Positions 11,691 through 21,544 of a DNA stretch of 64,000 nucleotides are shown here, piece by piece. Made by a program: the position numbers and the translations under genes. Source of the stretch: Paralithodes platypus (taxonomy: Eukaryota; Arthropoda; Malacostraca; Decapoda; Lithodidae); assembly GCA_032716605.1 (NCBI GenBank), contig CM064572.1, positions 45,000,563-45,064,562 on the forward strand. The letters run 5' to 3'. How positions within the stretch are numbered: the first letter of the stretch is position 1; the number at the start of each line of letters is the position of its first letter. A model generated the notes under the pieces. It searched no databases, was not told the DNA's origin, and was given only the letters and a program-made list of their open reading frames with translations.

Positions 11691-12267
11691 AGATGGGACT
11701 ATGGATGAAGAGGTGCGGGAGAGGGTACAACAGGGGAAGAGGGTTGTAGGAACGCTAAAAGCAGTAACAAGAAATAGGGTGGTCAGTATGGAAGTGAAGA
11801 AGTCCTTGCATGACAGTGTGGTAATCCCGACACTGACTTACGGAATCGAAGCATGGACCGTTGGTTGAGAGACTCAGACCAAGAGTGAGAGCAGTGGAAA
11901 TGTATTACTTAAGGAGTGCGTGCGGAGTTACATGGAGGGATAGACAGACTAATGAGGAAGTAAGAAAGGAGGTGTGGTGTGGAGGTAGATGTTGCTGGAA
12001 AGTGTGAAAAGGAACAACTTGAGATGGTTCTCGGCCATATGGAAACGTATGGAAAGCGAGAGAATGACTAAGAGGGTGTATGAGAGCGAGGTGGAGGGAC
12101 AGAGGGGGAGAGGTAGACCGAATATGAGGTGGAAGGATGGAGTGAGGAAGTACATGAACGAAGGTGGTGCTGGTTGGGGGGAGGGGCGTCGACTGACTGG
12201 GGACAGAGGTGCATGGGGGCGGTTCGTTCGTGGCCACCCCTTCGGGGATCACGGCGTCAGGCAATAG
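11690..12267 (+). pseudogene. LINE C-terminal tail
   Basis: Frames at 11680-11868 (RVVGTLKAVTRNRVVSMEVKK, then YGIEAWTV) and 11989-12267 (LRWFSAIWKRMESERMTKRVYES, GRGRPNMRWKDGV) are the usual region after RT in this LINE group. A stop follows WTVG at 11866, and a frame change lies between the two parts. The last residues are FVRGHPFGDHGVRQ, followed at once by the TAGATAGA tail. Confidence 0.75.
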
Positions 12268-12451
12268 ATAGATAGATAGACTATATATTTGTTCTAGTCA
12301 ACTTACTGTACATACCCGTAAACGATTTGGTCATAACTAGGTTATGGGCTGCGCGAACATTTTGATTCAATTTATTGATTCAATTAATTTAGTCCGAACT
12401 ATTATTATATTTGATTATGGTACTCACACGCAGCTATGAGGCTAGGTAAGG

Positions 12452-12551
<100 letters not shown>

Positions 12552-12766
12552 GTTTTAAGAACATAAGAAAATGGGAGTCTGCAGAAAGCCGATTGGCCCA
12601 AGCAAGGCAGATCCCTGTCCCACACAACCCCAATTCAATTACAAAGCCCAATTATAGGCTTCACACTCCAATACCCTGAGGATCATCTCACCAACACGGT
12701 CAGAGATTAACGCAGGATTATGGGGGTCTGCAGAGCGCCGATTGGCCCAACCCGGCTGATCCCCCT

Positions 12767-15700
12767 TCACACCCAACCCCTCTCGTCCATATGCTTATCC
12801 AATTTTATCTTAAAGCTCCCTACAGTTTTAGATCCCACTATAGCACTTGGTAGTCCATTCCACCCATCTACAACTCTGTTACCAAACCAATACTTGCCTA
12901 TATCTTTTCTGAAACTAAATTTAACTAATTTGAAACCATTGGTACGAGTTCTTTCGCTATCACTGAGCTTTAGTACATTTGTCATGTCCCCTTTGTTAAT
13001 CCCACTAACCTACTTGAACACCTCTATCATATCCCCTCTAACTCTGCGTCTCTCTAACGAATGTAAACCTAATTTCTTCAACCTTTCTTCATACGAAAGA
13101 TTTCTAATATTATGGATCATTTTTGTCATTCTAAGCTGTACTCTCTCCAATGAATCTATGTCCATTCTGTTATAAGGACACCAAAATTGGACAGCATAAT
13201 CCATATGGGGTCTCACTAATGACAAGTAAAGTTTTAAGATAACATCAGCAGTTCTGTTACTCACACTCCTAGAGATGAACTCGAGAATCCTGTTTGCCTT
13301 ATTACGAACGCTTATACACTGTTTTCTAGGCTTCAAATCATTGCTAACAAACACACCTAGATCTTTCTCGCAGTCTGAATTTTCTAATTCTAAATTAGCT
13401 AGTTTATATTTAACATTTGTTTGCATCTTCCCTATCTTTAATACCTTGCATTTGTCAATGTTAAACTTCATCTGCCAATTTACTGACCATTCATGTAAGG
13501 TATCTAGATCCCTTTGGAGGCACTCTATATCGCTATCTGAATCAATTGATCTCCCTATTTTAGTATCGTCCGCGAATTTACTTATCCTACTAGTTATACC
13601 TAAATCTAGGTCATTTATGTATATAAGAAACAACAGGGGACCTAATACCGATCCCTGGGGGACACCACTTTTGACTGCTCCCCATTCTGACTTGGTACCA
13701 TTTATGCTGACTCTCTGCTTCCTACCAATTAGCCATGACCTAATCCATCCTAACAACGCCCCACCTATTCCATGTGCCTCAACCTTTCTCATCAATCTCT
13801 CATGAGGGACTCTGTCGAAAGCTTTACTGAAATCTAAATATATAATATCATATGACTTGTCATTATCTACTGCTTCATATACCTCTGAGAAAAAACTAAG
13901 CAAATTAGTAAGGCAAGACCGTCCCTGAGTGAATCCATGCTGAGAAGAATTGATTAAGTTAAATGTTTCTAAGTGGTTTCTCATTGTCCTAGCAATAATT
14001 GACTCTAGTAGCTTTCCTATGATTGAAGTGAGACTAATTGGACGGTAATTGGATGCTATTGATTTATCACCTTTTTTGAAGATCGGAACTACATTTGCAA
14101 GCTTCCAAGCTTCTGGAACTATACCTGTTTCTAGTGACTTGTTAAATATAAATGTTAATGGGTAACTTAACTCATCTCTGCATTCTTTTAATACTCTAGC
14201 ATATACTTCATCAGGACCAGGCGATTTATGAGGTTTCAGTCTGTCAATTTCCTTAAGCACATCATTTCTACTTATAGTAACCGTACTTAACCTATTTTCT
14301 ATACTATCGTTGTATACCTTACGGACTTCTGGAAACTGTGCCAAATTTTCATTAGTGAAAATGGAAAGAAATTGACTATTTAATGTACTGCACATTTCTA
14401 AATCACTTTCTGTCAATTCTCCTATCGAAGTTTTAAGGGGACCAATTACATCTCTAACCTTGGATTTATATAGTTGGTAAAAAGCTTTAGGATTATTTTT
14501 TGAGTCATTGGCAACCTTAATTTCATAATTTCTTTTTTCTTTACTAATATCCTTTTTTACCTGTCGTGATAGATTCTGATAGTAAGCAAGTAGGTGAATT
14601 TCGCCTTTTTTTATTTTTCTATATATTCCTCTCTTTGTTCCTAGAAGATCTAATAGTCTATTATTCATCCATTTGGGTTGGTTCTGTGTTGATCTAAATT
14701 TTCTTTTGGGGATATATTTATTTTGCGCATTGAATACTGACTTGATAAAATTATCGTATGTATCTACCAAGTTTGACGTCTCTTCCTGACTTAAGATGAC
14801 AGCTGCCTGAGAAAGGATACACTCATTTGGACACCTGGATCGACTTAATTTTTTGACCATAGGGTCCGCTAACAGGGCTTCTCTTAACCCACCATAATTG
14901 GCTTTTCTGAAGTCAGGTATTAATTTTGTATTCTCTCTGATATTACCTTTCCATTGTATATTAAAATACACAGAATTGTGATCACTATTTCCTAGGTGGT
15001 CCCCGATTTCTACACTATTTATCGTATGTTCATTATTACTGAAAACTAAATCGAGAATATTATCACCTCTAGTCGGCGTATCTATGAATTGAGATAAACA
15101 ACTATCTTGTACTACCTCAATAAACTCCTTTGAATCAGAGTCGCCTATTTGTTGCTGCCAATCTATATTAGGGAAATTAAAATCCCCCATAATGCACACG
15201 TTGCTAAGCCTTGATGCTATTTTAATTTCCTCCCATAATGATGTTCCGTCATTTCTACTCATATTTGGCGGTCTATACATAACTCCAATAACTAAAGTCT
15301 CACTACCTTCGTTAACTTCTACCCAAACACTTTCATTTTCATTATTTACTCTAATACCTGATTTAGTACAGCTTTTTAATGAACTCCTGACAAACACTGC
15401 TATACCGCCGCCCCTCCTACTTGTTCGGTCATATTTAAACAAACTATATCCCGGTATATCAAACTCTGCTAAAAAAATGCCTGGTTTCTGTATTAATCCA
15501 TGTTTCAGTTAGCGCTATTATGTCTATATTTTCTTTGCTAACCAGTGCTCTAAGTTCGTTCATTTTGTTACATAAACTCCTGCAATTTGTATAATAAACC
15601 CTCAAACTATTACTTGTATTTGCAACTATTTTTCTATTGTTTTTAACTAATTTATTTTTACCTGTTGAACTACTGGACCTAGACGGAAAATCTACGCTAT

Positions 15701-15776
15701 CAGAATGTTCGTTATTACTATCAATTTCATGTGGCTGGGATTCTATTTTACTTACACACCTATGATTTATTAACAA
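12767..15776 (-). pseudogene. CR1 ORF2: endonuclease plus reverse transcriptase
   Basis: About 1,000 codons. The N-terminal part reads VYYTNCRSLCNKMNEL and ALTETWI. A frameshift at a run of seven T (about 15470) is followed by an 810-codon frame (15442-13010) with RRGGGIAVFVR, GDFNFPNIDW and NSDHNSVYF (endonuclease), then FKKGDKSIASNYRPISL, YLDFSKAFDRVPH, GVPQGSVLGPLLF and FADD (13567-13578) of the RT. An in-frame TAG at 13010-13012 is followed in the same frame by the last ~80 codons, including WNGLPSAIVGSKTVGSFK. The endonuclease nicks the target and the RT copies RNA there. With just two lesions, one in a homopolymer, a sequencing error could hide a longer ORF. Confidence 0.92.
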
Positions 15777-16675
15777 AATCCCGCAACAAACTTGTCGAGT
15801 GAGCTGGCTAAGGTCGAAACTCCTAGTCGAGAGAGATGTACTCCATCCTGGGCATACAGTTCATCCTTACCGTAGAAGAGGGTCCAGTTATCCAGGAATG
15901 AAATAGTATTTGCCTTGCAATACTTCTCCAGCCGGCTATTTACACCAATAGCCCTGGAGGACCATTCCTTCCTTACCCCTCTTCTTGGTAGGATACTGTG
16001 TACCACAGGAACTCCACCCTTCTCCTTGATCCTCTCCAACATTTCCTGGTACGTGGTGAGCAACTCCTCAGTCCTGCATTTCCAAATGTCGTTGCTCCCT
16101 GCGTTGAGGAAGATGATGGGGTCCTCTCCACTCGCTTCCATGACACCATCTAGCTTTTCTGCCACCTTCTCGACTCCGGCACCAGGCAGACAGACAACTT
16201 TACCAACATGTGTGTTAGTAGCCCTACCAAGGTATTTAACCATTGAATCCCCTACAATTAAAATAGACTTAGCTGTTTTCTGTTGCCGGCCTGTAGCAGA
16301 AGTAGTAGCAGCAGAAGTAGCTGCAGATTTCCTCCCCTCTCCTCTCACTGCCCCGCTGTAAGACGGGTCATCTCCTTCCTCCTTTCCCCCTTCACTGCCA
16401 TCACACTCGTCATCCAGGGCGCTATACTTGTTTTTAACAGTCACATACTGCTTCTGGAAGGTTAATTTCATTCCTCTCGAAGATGCCACCTTCCAGGAAG
16501 AGTCCGGGTTTCCTACACCAGTGGCATTTTTGTTTTCCTCAAATGCCATCTTCAATGCTAAGTTCTCGTCCTTGAGAGATTGGACCTCGAGCTCAACATT
16601 CTCCAGCCTCTCTTGCAAAGCAAGACAAAGCTGGTGAACATGGGAAGCGGTGACAATCTCATCAGCACAAGCCAT
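15770..16675 (-). CDS. CR1 ORF1 with coiled coil and SGNH esterase-like domain
   Basis: Intact ORF of about 301 codons, starting at the ATG at 16673-16675. Residues ~15-50 form a likely coiled coil (LQERLENVELEVQSLKDENL). After a Ser/Ala-rich linker comes an SGNH/GDSL-type hydrolase fold: the GDS block near residue 143, GSND near 194 and DGVH near 278. Such esterase domains are known in ORF1p of CR1 elements, where they may aid membrane or RNP interactions; the substrate is unknown. The ORF2 frame overlaps its end by a few bases. No lesion is visible, so this is the best preserved protein in the window. Confidence 0.85.
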   Translation of the reverse strand: MACADEIVTASHVHQLCLALQERLENVELEVQSLKDENLALKMAFEENKNATGVGNPDSSWKVASSRGMKLTFQKQYVTVKNKYSALDDECDGSEGGKEEGDDPSYSGAVRGEGRKSAATSAATTSATGRQQKTAKSILIVGDSMVKYLGRATNTHVGKVVCLPGAGVEKVAEKLDGVMEASGEDPIIFLNAGSNDIWKCRTEELLTTYQEMLERIKEKGGVPVVHSILPRRGVRKEWSSRAIGVNSRLEKYCKANTISFLDNWTLFYGKDELYAQDGVHLSRLGVSTLASSLDKFVAGFC

Positions 16676-16780
16676 CACTAGGAATGTTCACCTCACTAGG
16701 GGATAAACAGGTATGTCACGAGCGGTCACTGGGTACGTCCTCACTGGTCAAAGGTCAGGAGCCTACTGAATAATTATATA

Positions 16781-17266
16781 ATGAATGATTATATAATCCT
16801 AACTCTTTACAATTCCTTAGTCCGCCCTCTTCTACAACATTGCTTTCAATCCTGGTTCCCTTACTACCAAAAAGATGTAGACAAGTTAGAACGAGTTCAA
16901 CGTAGAGTTATCAAAATTATACCTTGTCTAAAGAACAAACCATACGAGGAGCGTTTTAGATAATTACATTTATTTCCTTTAACCCAGCGCAAATTAAGAG
17001 GCGACTTATTTCAAGTGTTCAAAATCATCAAAGGCATCGACAATATGAACTGTAATAAATATTTCACTATCAACCAATCAAATTACACGCGGGGGAACGG
17101 TTGCAAAATTATTGGTAAATTTTGTAACTCACACGAGTCTAAGAATGTCTTTTTCTATCGAGTTGTCAACTTGTGGAATGGGCTTCCCCGAGATGTCATA
17201 GACTGCAGCACCGTTGATTATTTTAAACTTCGCCTAGACAAACACCTTGCCTTAATCCACGACTGA
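16781..17266 (+). pseudogene. C-terminal end of a second LINE, 5' truncated
   Basis: The plus strand reads LTLYNSLVRPLLQHCFQSWFP, DKLERVQRRVIKIIP, then after an in-frame TAG at 16961-16963 RKLRGDLFQVFKIIKG and VVNLWNGLPRDVIDCSTVDYF. This is the conserved region after RT in CR1/jockey-group LINEs. It is not the same family as the CR1 at 12552-16765 and lies in the opposite direction. No RT core precedes it, so it is either 5' truncated or cut by the CR1 insertion. Its 3' UTR probably runs into 17267-17500, where I see no other feature. Confidence 0.75.
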
Positions 17267-17579
17267 CTGCATTTGTAAATTAATATAGTTTTGTTTCGCC
17301 CTTTATTATGTTACTAACAACTGTCCCCTACTAAGATATCTTAATCCTGTCACGGACATATGTCCCAGGGCAGTCTTCCCTTTCCATTTTTCCCTTACCA
17401 ACTCTAAACCACTGGTTGGACACTTGACCATTAGTGTTTTGGAGGGCAAGCAACCTTGAGGGATCGCTGTAACTTTTGTTACTTGAAATCCTTTATTATT
17501 CTAGGAAAGATTCTAGGTAACGATAGTTAATACTGTTATGCAATAGATTTAAGTGTGGATGCAATAGATTTTGGAAATG

Positions 17580-17958
17580 ACTACTTGCAAGTTTCATCTA
17601 TAAGGAAGTTTGAGAAGTAGACATAGATATTTAGCAGAATAACCAGCTATAATACGGTTTTAGTAATTTTATATACATAAAACTAAATTCAACATACTAC
17701 TTATCCATCAGAAACCCACATAATTACTGTATTTGTGTTTAACATCAATGGTTACAGGCTATAAGGAAGTTGGAGCCGTGAAAATTGATAGTAAACAGAA
17801 ATGCAATAATAATGTCAGTTTCTGATGGCTACAGAGTATGTTGAATTGGGTTTTATGTATTTATGTAAGCACTACAACCGCAATTTAGGTGATACTTCTG
17901 TTAATTATCGATGTCTACAGCTCCAACTTCCTTATAGCTTGAAACTCGCAAGTGGTCA
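17580..17958. repeat. Foldback (long inverted repeat) element, ~380 bp
   Basis: The left arm (about 17580-17712) and right arm (about 17814-17958) are inverted copies. Both contain CTATAAGGAAGTTGGAGC-like, GTAGACAT.GAT, ACATAAAAC.. and AATTCAACATACT blocks read toward the centre. The middle (17756-17800) has a third, direct copy of the CTATAAGGAAGTTGGAG block. Divergence between arms is substantial. There is no ORF of note. It resembles a foldback MITE, but no target duplication is clear. Confidence 0.65.
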
Positions 17959-18069
17959 ACTGAGGCCGTTTGTTGCGAAGAGGGCTAATAATTTCCTAAA
18001 CACAGAAGATCCGGTACACACCTGTGGGTTACCCTGACATAACTGTGTACTCTGAAAGACTTATAACTA

Positions 18070-18380
18070 TTAAGGAGAGGTGGGCCGGTTTTTCTGGCCC
18101 TACTTCTCCCTCATATTTTGTTCTGAGATTTGAAGAAGCTTGGCCCATTAGTTTGATGATTTTAACACCTTTCACCCCATTTCAATGTCAATTTTAAGAC
18201 CTTTCGTGCCATTTATAGGTGTCGATTATATCCTGGCGAGCGATAGCGAGCCTGTAATTTTAAGAGGAACCGGCTTTCGGCCGGGACATTTTTCTACTGA
18301 AATGTTTTCAATATATCTTGAAGGGGGATCCTGGTGCTATATTTTTAAGTTGGATGGTGGTGTGGTTAAGACACTAGAAA

Positions 18381-18442
<62 letters not shown>

Positions 18443-18476
18443 CAAATCGACCAAAACGTGAACCATCCCCCCTCAA
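18070..18476 (+). mobile_element. TTAA-MITE copy 1
   Basis: This is a member of a ~370-bp family seen nine times in the window. It starts TTAAGGAGAGGTGGGCC and ends GAACCATCCCCCCTC. The body holds three or four ~33-bp subrepeats built on CCCATTAGTTT..GATTTTAAGACCTTT, a conserved TGGCGAGCGATAGCGAGCCTG block, a short GGCC palindrome and TCTACTGAAA. A (AT)n tract at 18383-18440 has expanded between GAAAAATA and CAAATCGACC. There is no coding capacity. Confidence 0.8.
18383..18440. repeat. (AT)n microsatellite inside TTAA-MITE copy 1
   Basis: About 58 bases of pure AT. Confidence 0.97.
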
Positions 18477-18590
18477 TACTGTTGACTCTGGCCGACCATA
18501 ACTCTATGTAATGAAGGAATAATGATGTCAATATACGTGTCTGGTCTCTTGTGTGTCTATAATCAACTAAATCACCGTGGATAAACAACA

Positions 18591-18980
18591 TTGAAGGGGG
18601 GAGGGTTTATTTGTTTCCTCATTTATGTATATTTCTATTATGTTTCTAGTTTCCTCCCTAGACCTCCAGCAAACTTAAAAAAACAATCATCAGATCCCCC
18701 TTCTAGATTAATTTGTAAATTTTTCGGTAGAAAAATTCGGTAGAAAAATTCGGTAGAACCGGCCATAGGCCGGTTCTTCCAAAATTACAGGCTCACTATC
18801 GTTCGCCAGTAACAAAAATCGACACCTACATAGCACGAGAGGTCTTAATATTGACAAAGAAATGAGGCGAAAGGTCTTAATATCGACAAACAAATGGGGC
18901 AAACATCTTAGAATCTGAAAACTAATGGGGCTAAACTTGAGGGAGAAGGGGATATAGAAAAAACGACCCATCTCCCCTAA
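18591..18980 (-). mobile_element. TTAA-MITE copy 2
   Basis: Opposite orientation to copy 1 and only ~115 bp away. It carries the same blocks in reverse order: TTTCCTCCCTAGACCTCC, the CCCCCTTCTAGATTAATTTG block, CACTATCGTTCGCCAG and the ..GACCCATCTCCCC end. A 14-bp TCGGTAGAAAAAT unit is triplicated at about 18724-18760. Confidence 0.8.
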
Positions 18981-19080
18981 ATGTTTGTAAATCAACTGAC
19001 GGAGATAGGCTGAGGGTCGGAGTAAGGGGTGACTGGAATACATCATTATATAAATAACTTGACCTTTGTGAACTAATAAT

Positions 19081-19293
19081 TATAGTCTATTCGCTGTAAG
19101 TAGGCGAGCAATTATGACCTCTAACCTTTGTAACTAAAAAACGACTAGAGTGATCGAGCTAATATTTCTACCATTTGGGAAGAATCGGTCAAGGAATAAA
19201 TGCGGAAATTTACGGCCAATTTGTTTAAGACCTTTTTGAGTTCCAGAGGATATAGTTCATAAAATCTCGCCTACTTACAGCCAATAGACTATA
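19081..19293. mobile_element. Short MITE with 28-bp inverted repeats
   Basis: Bases 19081-19108 (TATAGTCTATTCGCTGTAAG followed by TAGGCGAG) are repeated inverted at 19266-19293 with one mismatch. The 157-bp interior is AT-rich and non-coding. The length, terminal repeats and lack of ORF fit a MITE. The target duplication is ambiguous (TA possible). Confidence 0.75.
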
Positions 19294-19305
19294 GTTAGTT
19301 AGTTA

Positions 19306-19375
19306 AAATAGGACTTTAGAGGCTATCGACCCATGAGGATTATTAAGCCCACCTTAAAGTCAGGAAGAACATAAG
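19306..19375 (-). repeat. Dispersed repeat, matched inverted at 23586-23652
   Basis: Read on the minus strand this shares CTTGACTTTAAG-like, GGCTTAATAATCC and GATAGCCTCT..AGTC..ATTTTA with the plus strand at 23586-23652. Both copies lie near TTAA-MITEs. The family is not recognised. The rest of 19376-19840 shows nothing clear. Confidence 0.55.
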
Positions 19376-20028
19376 ACCGGAGTTCCCGAGACCCCTCAAG
19401 TTTATATCCTCAAGTATACTGGGAATATAAACACAGAGGTTGTCCTGCTCGAGAAGCCCAGACGTCTTCCTTCATCACGACCAGGACTGGAGCCTCTGTA
19501 CGAGAACCCCAGTCCCTTGAGTGAGAATCTCAGCTTGTGGTGTAAGAGAGATTGTTGTTCAATATTGTGATTCAAGATGGCAAGGCAGTGGTTAAGAGGT
19601 TTCAAATAGTCGAACTGCACCGACCCAAGGGGAGACAGCCGGGTGCCGTAGGTCTAAGGAGAGAAGAATACTAACGACTTGGTCGCCGAAATCATGCATC
19701 TCCTTGTCTCATTTCCCATCTGTAATAAGACTTCTTGACTTCATCGTGTGGAACGATCGAATGTACAGGCTATTCGCCTAAATCTGAAGATAGAGTTGGA
19801 ACATAGAACGAAAAATATCACAGGAATAAGGCTATTAGTTGTGTATGTCGTGATGTATTCCAGTCACTCTCCACTGATCCGCCCCATAGCCTACCTCCGT
19901 CAGCTGGTTTACACACTTTCGATGTTGTTTTTTCTACGGCCATTTAGTTGATTGGAAACACACATACGAACACACCCGTATATTTACATCATTAGGCCTT
20001 CATTATATACCATTTTGGACAATCATGG

Positions 20029-20126
20029 TTAAGGGAAGATGGGTCATTTGTATTTGCTCATTTGTGCATTTGTTTTTATTTATATTAGTTTGCTCCCTAG
20101 CCCTCCATCAAGATATTTGTACGCCT

Positions 20127-20130
<4 letters not shown>
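20029..20130 (-). mobile_element. TTAA-MITE copy 3, partial
   Basis: Only one end is present: TTAAGGGAAGATGGGTC, a T-rich spacer, then TTTGCTCCCTAGCCCTCCATCAAG, after which the (AT)n tract at 20131-20183 begins. Its flank shares TATGTCGTGATGTATTCCAG and the CACACGTATATTTACATCATTA-type block with flanks of other copies (about 19848 and 20275). Confidence 0.6.

Positions 20131-20183
<53 letters not shown>
20131..20183. repeat. (AT)n microsatellite
   Basis: About 53 bases of pure AT at the truncated end of MITE copy 3. Confidence 0.97.
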
Positions 20184-20187
<4 letters not shown>

Positions 20188-20306
20188 CTAGTCCTACACC
20201 CAGTATTGTAATGTTGGTCTGGAGTGGTTCTTTCAATAGACAGCAGTAAGGTTGTCAGTTCCAGTGGTCTAGTTCTGTATGTCGTGATGTATTCCAGTCA
20301 CTCCCA

Positions 20307-20668
20307 TTAAGGGGATAGTGGCCGTTTATTTTGGTACATTAATAAATGTACTAATTTATTTCTTAGTTTCCTTGCTAGGCCTCCATCAAGCTTAGAAAAA
20401 CACCCCCTAGACCCCCCTTCAAGATAAATTTGTACATTTTTCGGTCGACAAATGTCCCGCGGTTCGTCCTAACATTACAGTTTCGCTATCGCTCGCCAGG
20501 AAAAAATCGACACCTAAATGGCATGCAAGTTCTTAAAATTCACAACGAAATGGGGCGAAAGGTATTAAAATCGCCAAACTAATGGGATGAACCTCTTAAA
20601 ATCTCAAAACTAGCGGTGCTAAGCAGGAGGGAGAAAGGGGTACACAAAACCAGCTTATCTCCCCTTAA
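20307..20668 (-). mobile_element. TTAA-MITE copy 4 with TTAA at both ends
   Basis: This complete 362-bp copy begins TTAAGGGGATAGTGGCC and ends CTTATCTCCCCTTAA, so both outer ends are TTAA followed by a purine-rich terminal repeat. Flanking TTAA is the hallmark of piggyBac-type insertion. The internal subrepeats and the CTATCGCTCGCCAGG block are present. Confidence 0.8.
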
Positions 20669-20814
20669 CCTCCGTCAGTGGTTTACAAACTTTAGATGCT
20701 GTTTTTCTAAGGGCGTTTAGTTGATTGGAAACACACAAGGAAACAGACACGTATATTTACATCATTAGCTATCTATATATTCTGGCACACCTCATGGGCG
20801 ACCTAGATATGGGT

Positions 20815-21230
20815 GTGTTTTTCGGGCTCGGTCTCGAGTCGGCCAACCTCAGCTTACATCATTATGCCTTCATTATATTAGATGTGTGTGAGTGTGTGTT
20901 TTTTTTTTTTTTTTTTGGTATATCTGTTCGAGCTCTGTCTCGAGTCGGCCAACCCCAGCTTACATCATTATGCCTTCATTATATTAGATGTGTGTGTGAT
21001 TGTGTTTTGCTTTTGTGTTTTTGTGTTGTGTGGTATTGTCTCTGTTCAGGCTCTGTGTCGAGGCGGCCACCCCCCAGCTTACATCATTATACCTACGTTA
21101 TTCTTAGATGTTTGTGTTTCGTTTTTGTGATTTTTTATTGTGTGGTGTTGTCCCAGTTCGGGCTCCGTCTCGTATCGGCCAACCCCCAGCTTACATCATT
21201 ATACCGTCTTTATATAACATACATAACCAA
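20815..21230 (+). repeat. ~118-bp minisatellite, about four copies
   Basis: The unit is GGCTC.GTCTCGAGTCGGCC, AACCCCAGCTTACATCATTA, a short CCTTCATTATATTAGATGTG segment and a GT-rich spacer with T-runs. Copies begin near 20826, 20932, 21047 and 21165. Open frames here (for example 20725-21252) arise from the repeat and carry no domain. Confidence 0.75.
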
Positions 21231-21286
21231 CGATTACATTTTCTCCATGTAACATTATATTCAGATAACAAGAAAGGAAAATCAGT

Positions 21287-21544
21287 TTAAGGGGAGATGG
21301 GCTGTTTTTTCTGCCCCCCCCCCCCCCCCCTTCTTTGTCGTGTTTAGCCCCATTAGTTTTCAGATTTTAAGATGTTTGCCTCATTAGTTTATTGATTTTA
21401 AGACCTTGCGCCTCATTTCTTTGTCAATATTAAAACCTTTCGTGCTATTTTTGTGTCTATTTTTTTTCCTGGCAAACGAAAGTGAGCCTGTAATTTTGGA
21501 AGAACCGGCCTTCTGCCGAGATATGTTTCTACCGAAAGATGTAC
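21287..21544 (+). mobile_element. TTAA-MITE copy 5, left part (split by solo LTR)
   Basis: Starts TTAAGGGGAGATGGGC with a 16-base C-run at about 21315-21330, and runs through the normal subrepeats to CTACCGAAAGATGTAC, where the solo LTR begins. The missing right part lies at 23349-23465. Confidence 0.85.

Larger units (their letters stand above)
9189..12281 (+). mobile_element. Decayed LINE (APE endonuclease plus RT), RTE-like
   Basis: On the plus strand an endonuclease remnant (9246-10010), a reverse transcriptase (about 10700-11690) and a C-terminal tail (11690-12267) follow each other in one orientation. The element ends in a short TAGA repeat (about 12265-12281), the kind of simple-repeat 3' tail seen in RTE-like LINEs. 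Frameshifts and stops separate all parts. The clade is a guess from motif wording (VPLYKGKG, CGNHRGICLLS, GRPNMRWKDG); phylogeny was not possible. The 5' part may be lost in the assembly gap. Confidence 0.8.
12552..16765 (-). mobile_element. CR1-clade LINE, nearly full length
   Basis: Minus strand. ORF1 with an esterase domain lies at 16675-15770, ORF2 with endonuclease and RT at 15776-12767, and a short 3' UTR ends at 12552. The terminal bases TTCTTATGTTCTTA contain the short direct repeat typical of CR1 3' ends. The UTR also holds two copies of GCCGATTGGCCCAA (about 12587-12600 and 12737-12750), suggesting a ~150-bp internal duplication. Only one frameshift and one stop break ORF2, so this is a fairly young copy. 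The 5' limit near 16765 is estimated. Confidence 0.9.

Noticed and set aside
20725..21252. 175-codon protein with hydrophobic segments
   Set aside because: It is the translation of a 118-bp minisatellite and T-runs.
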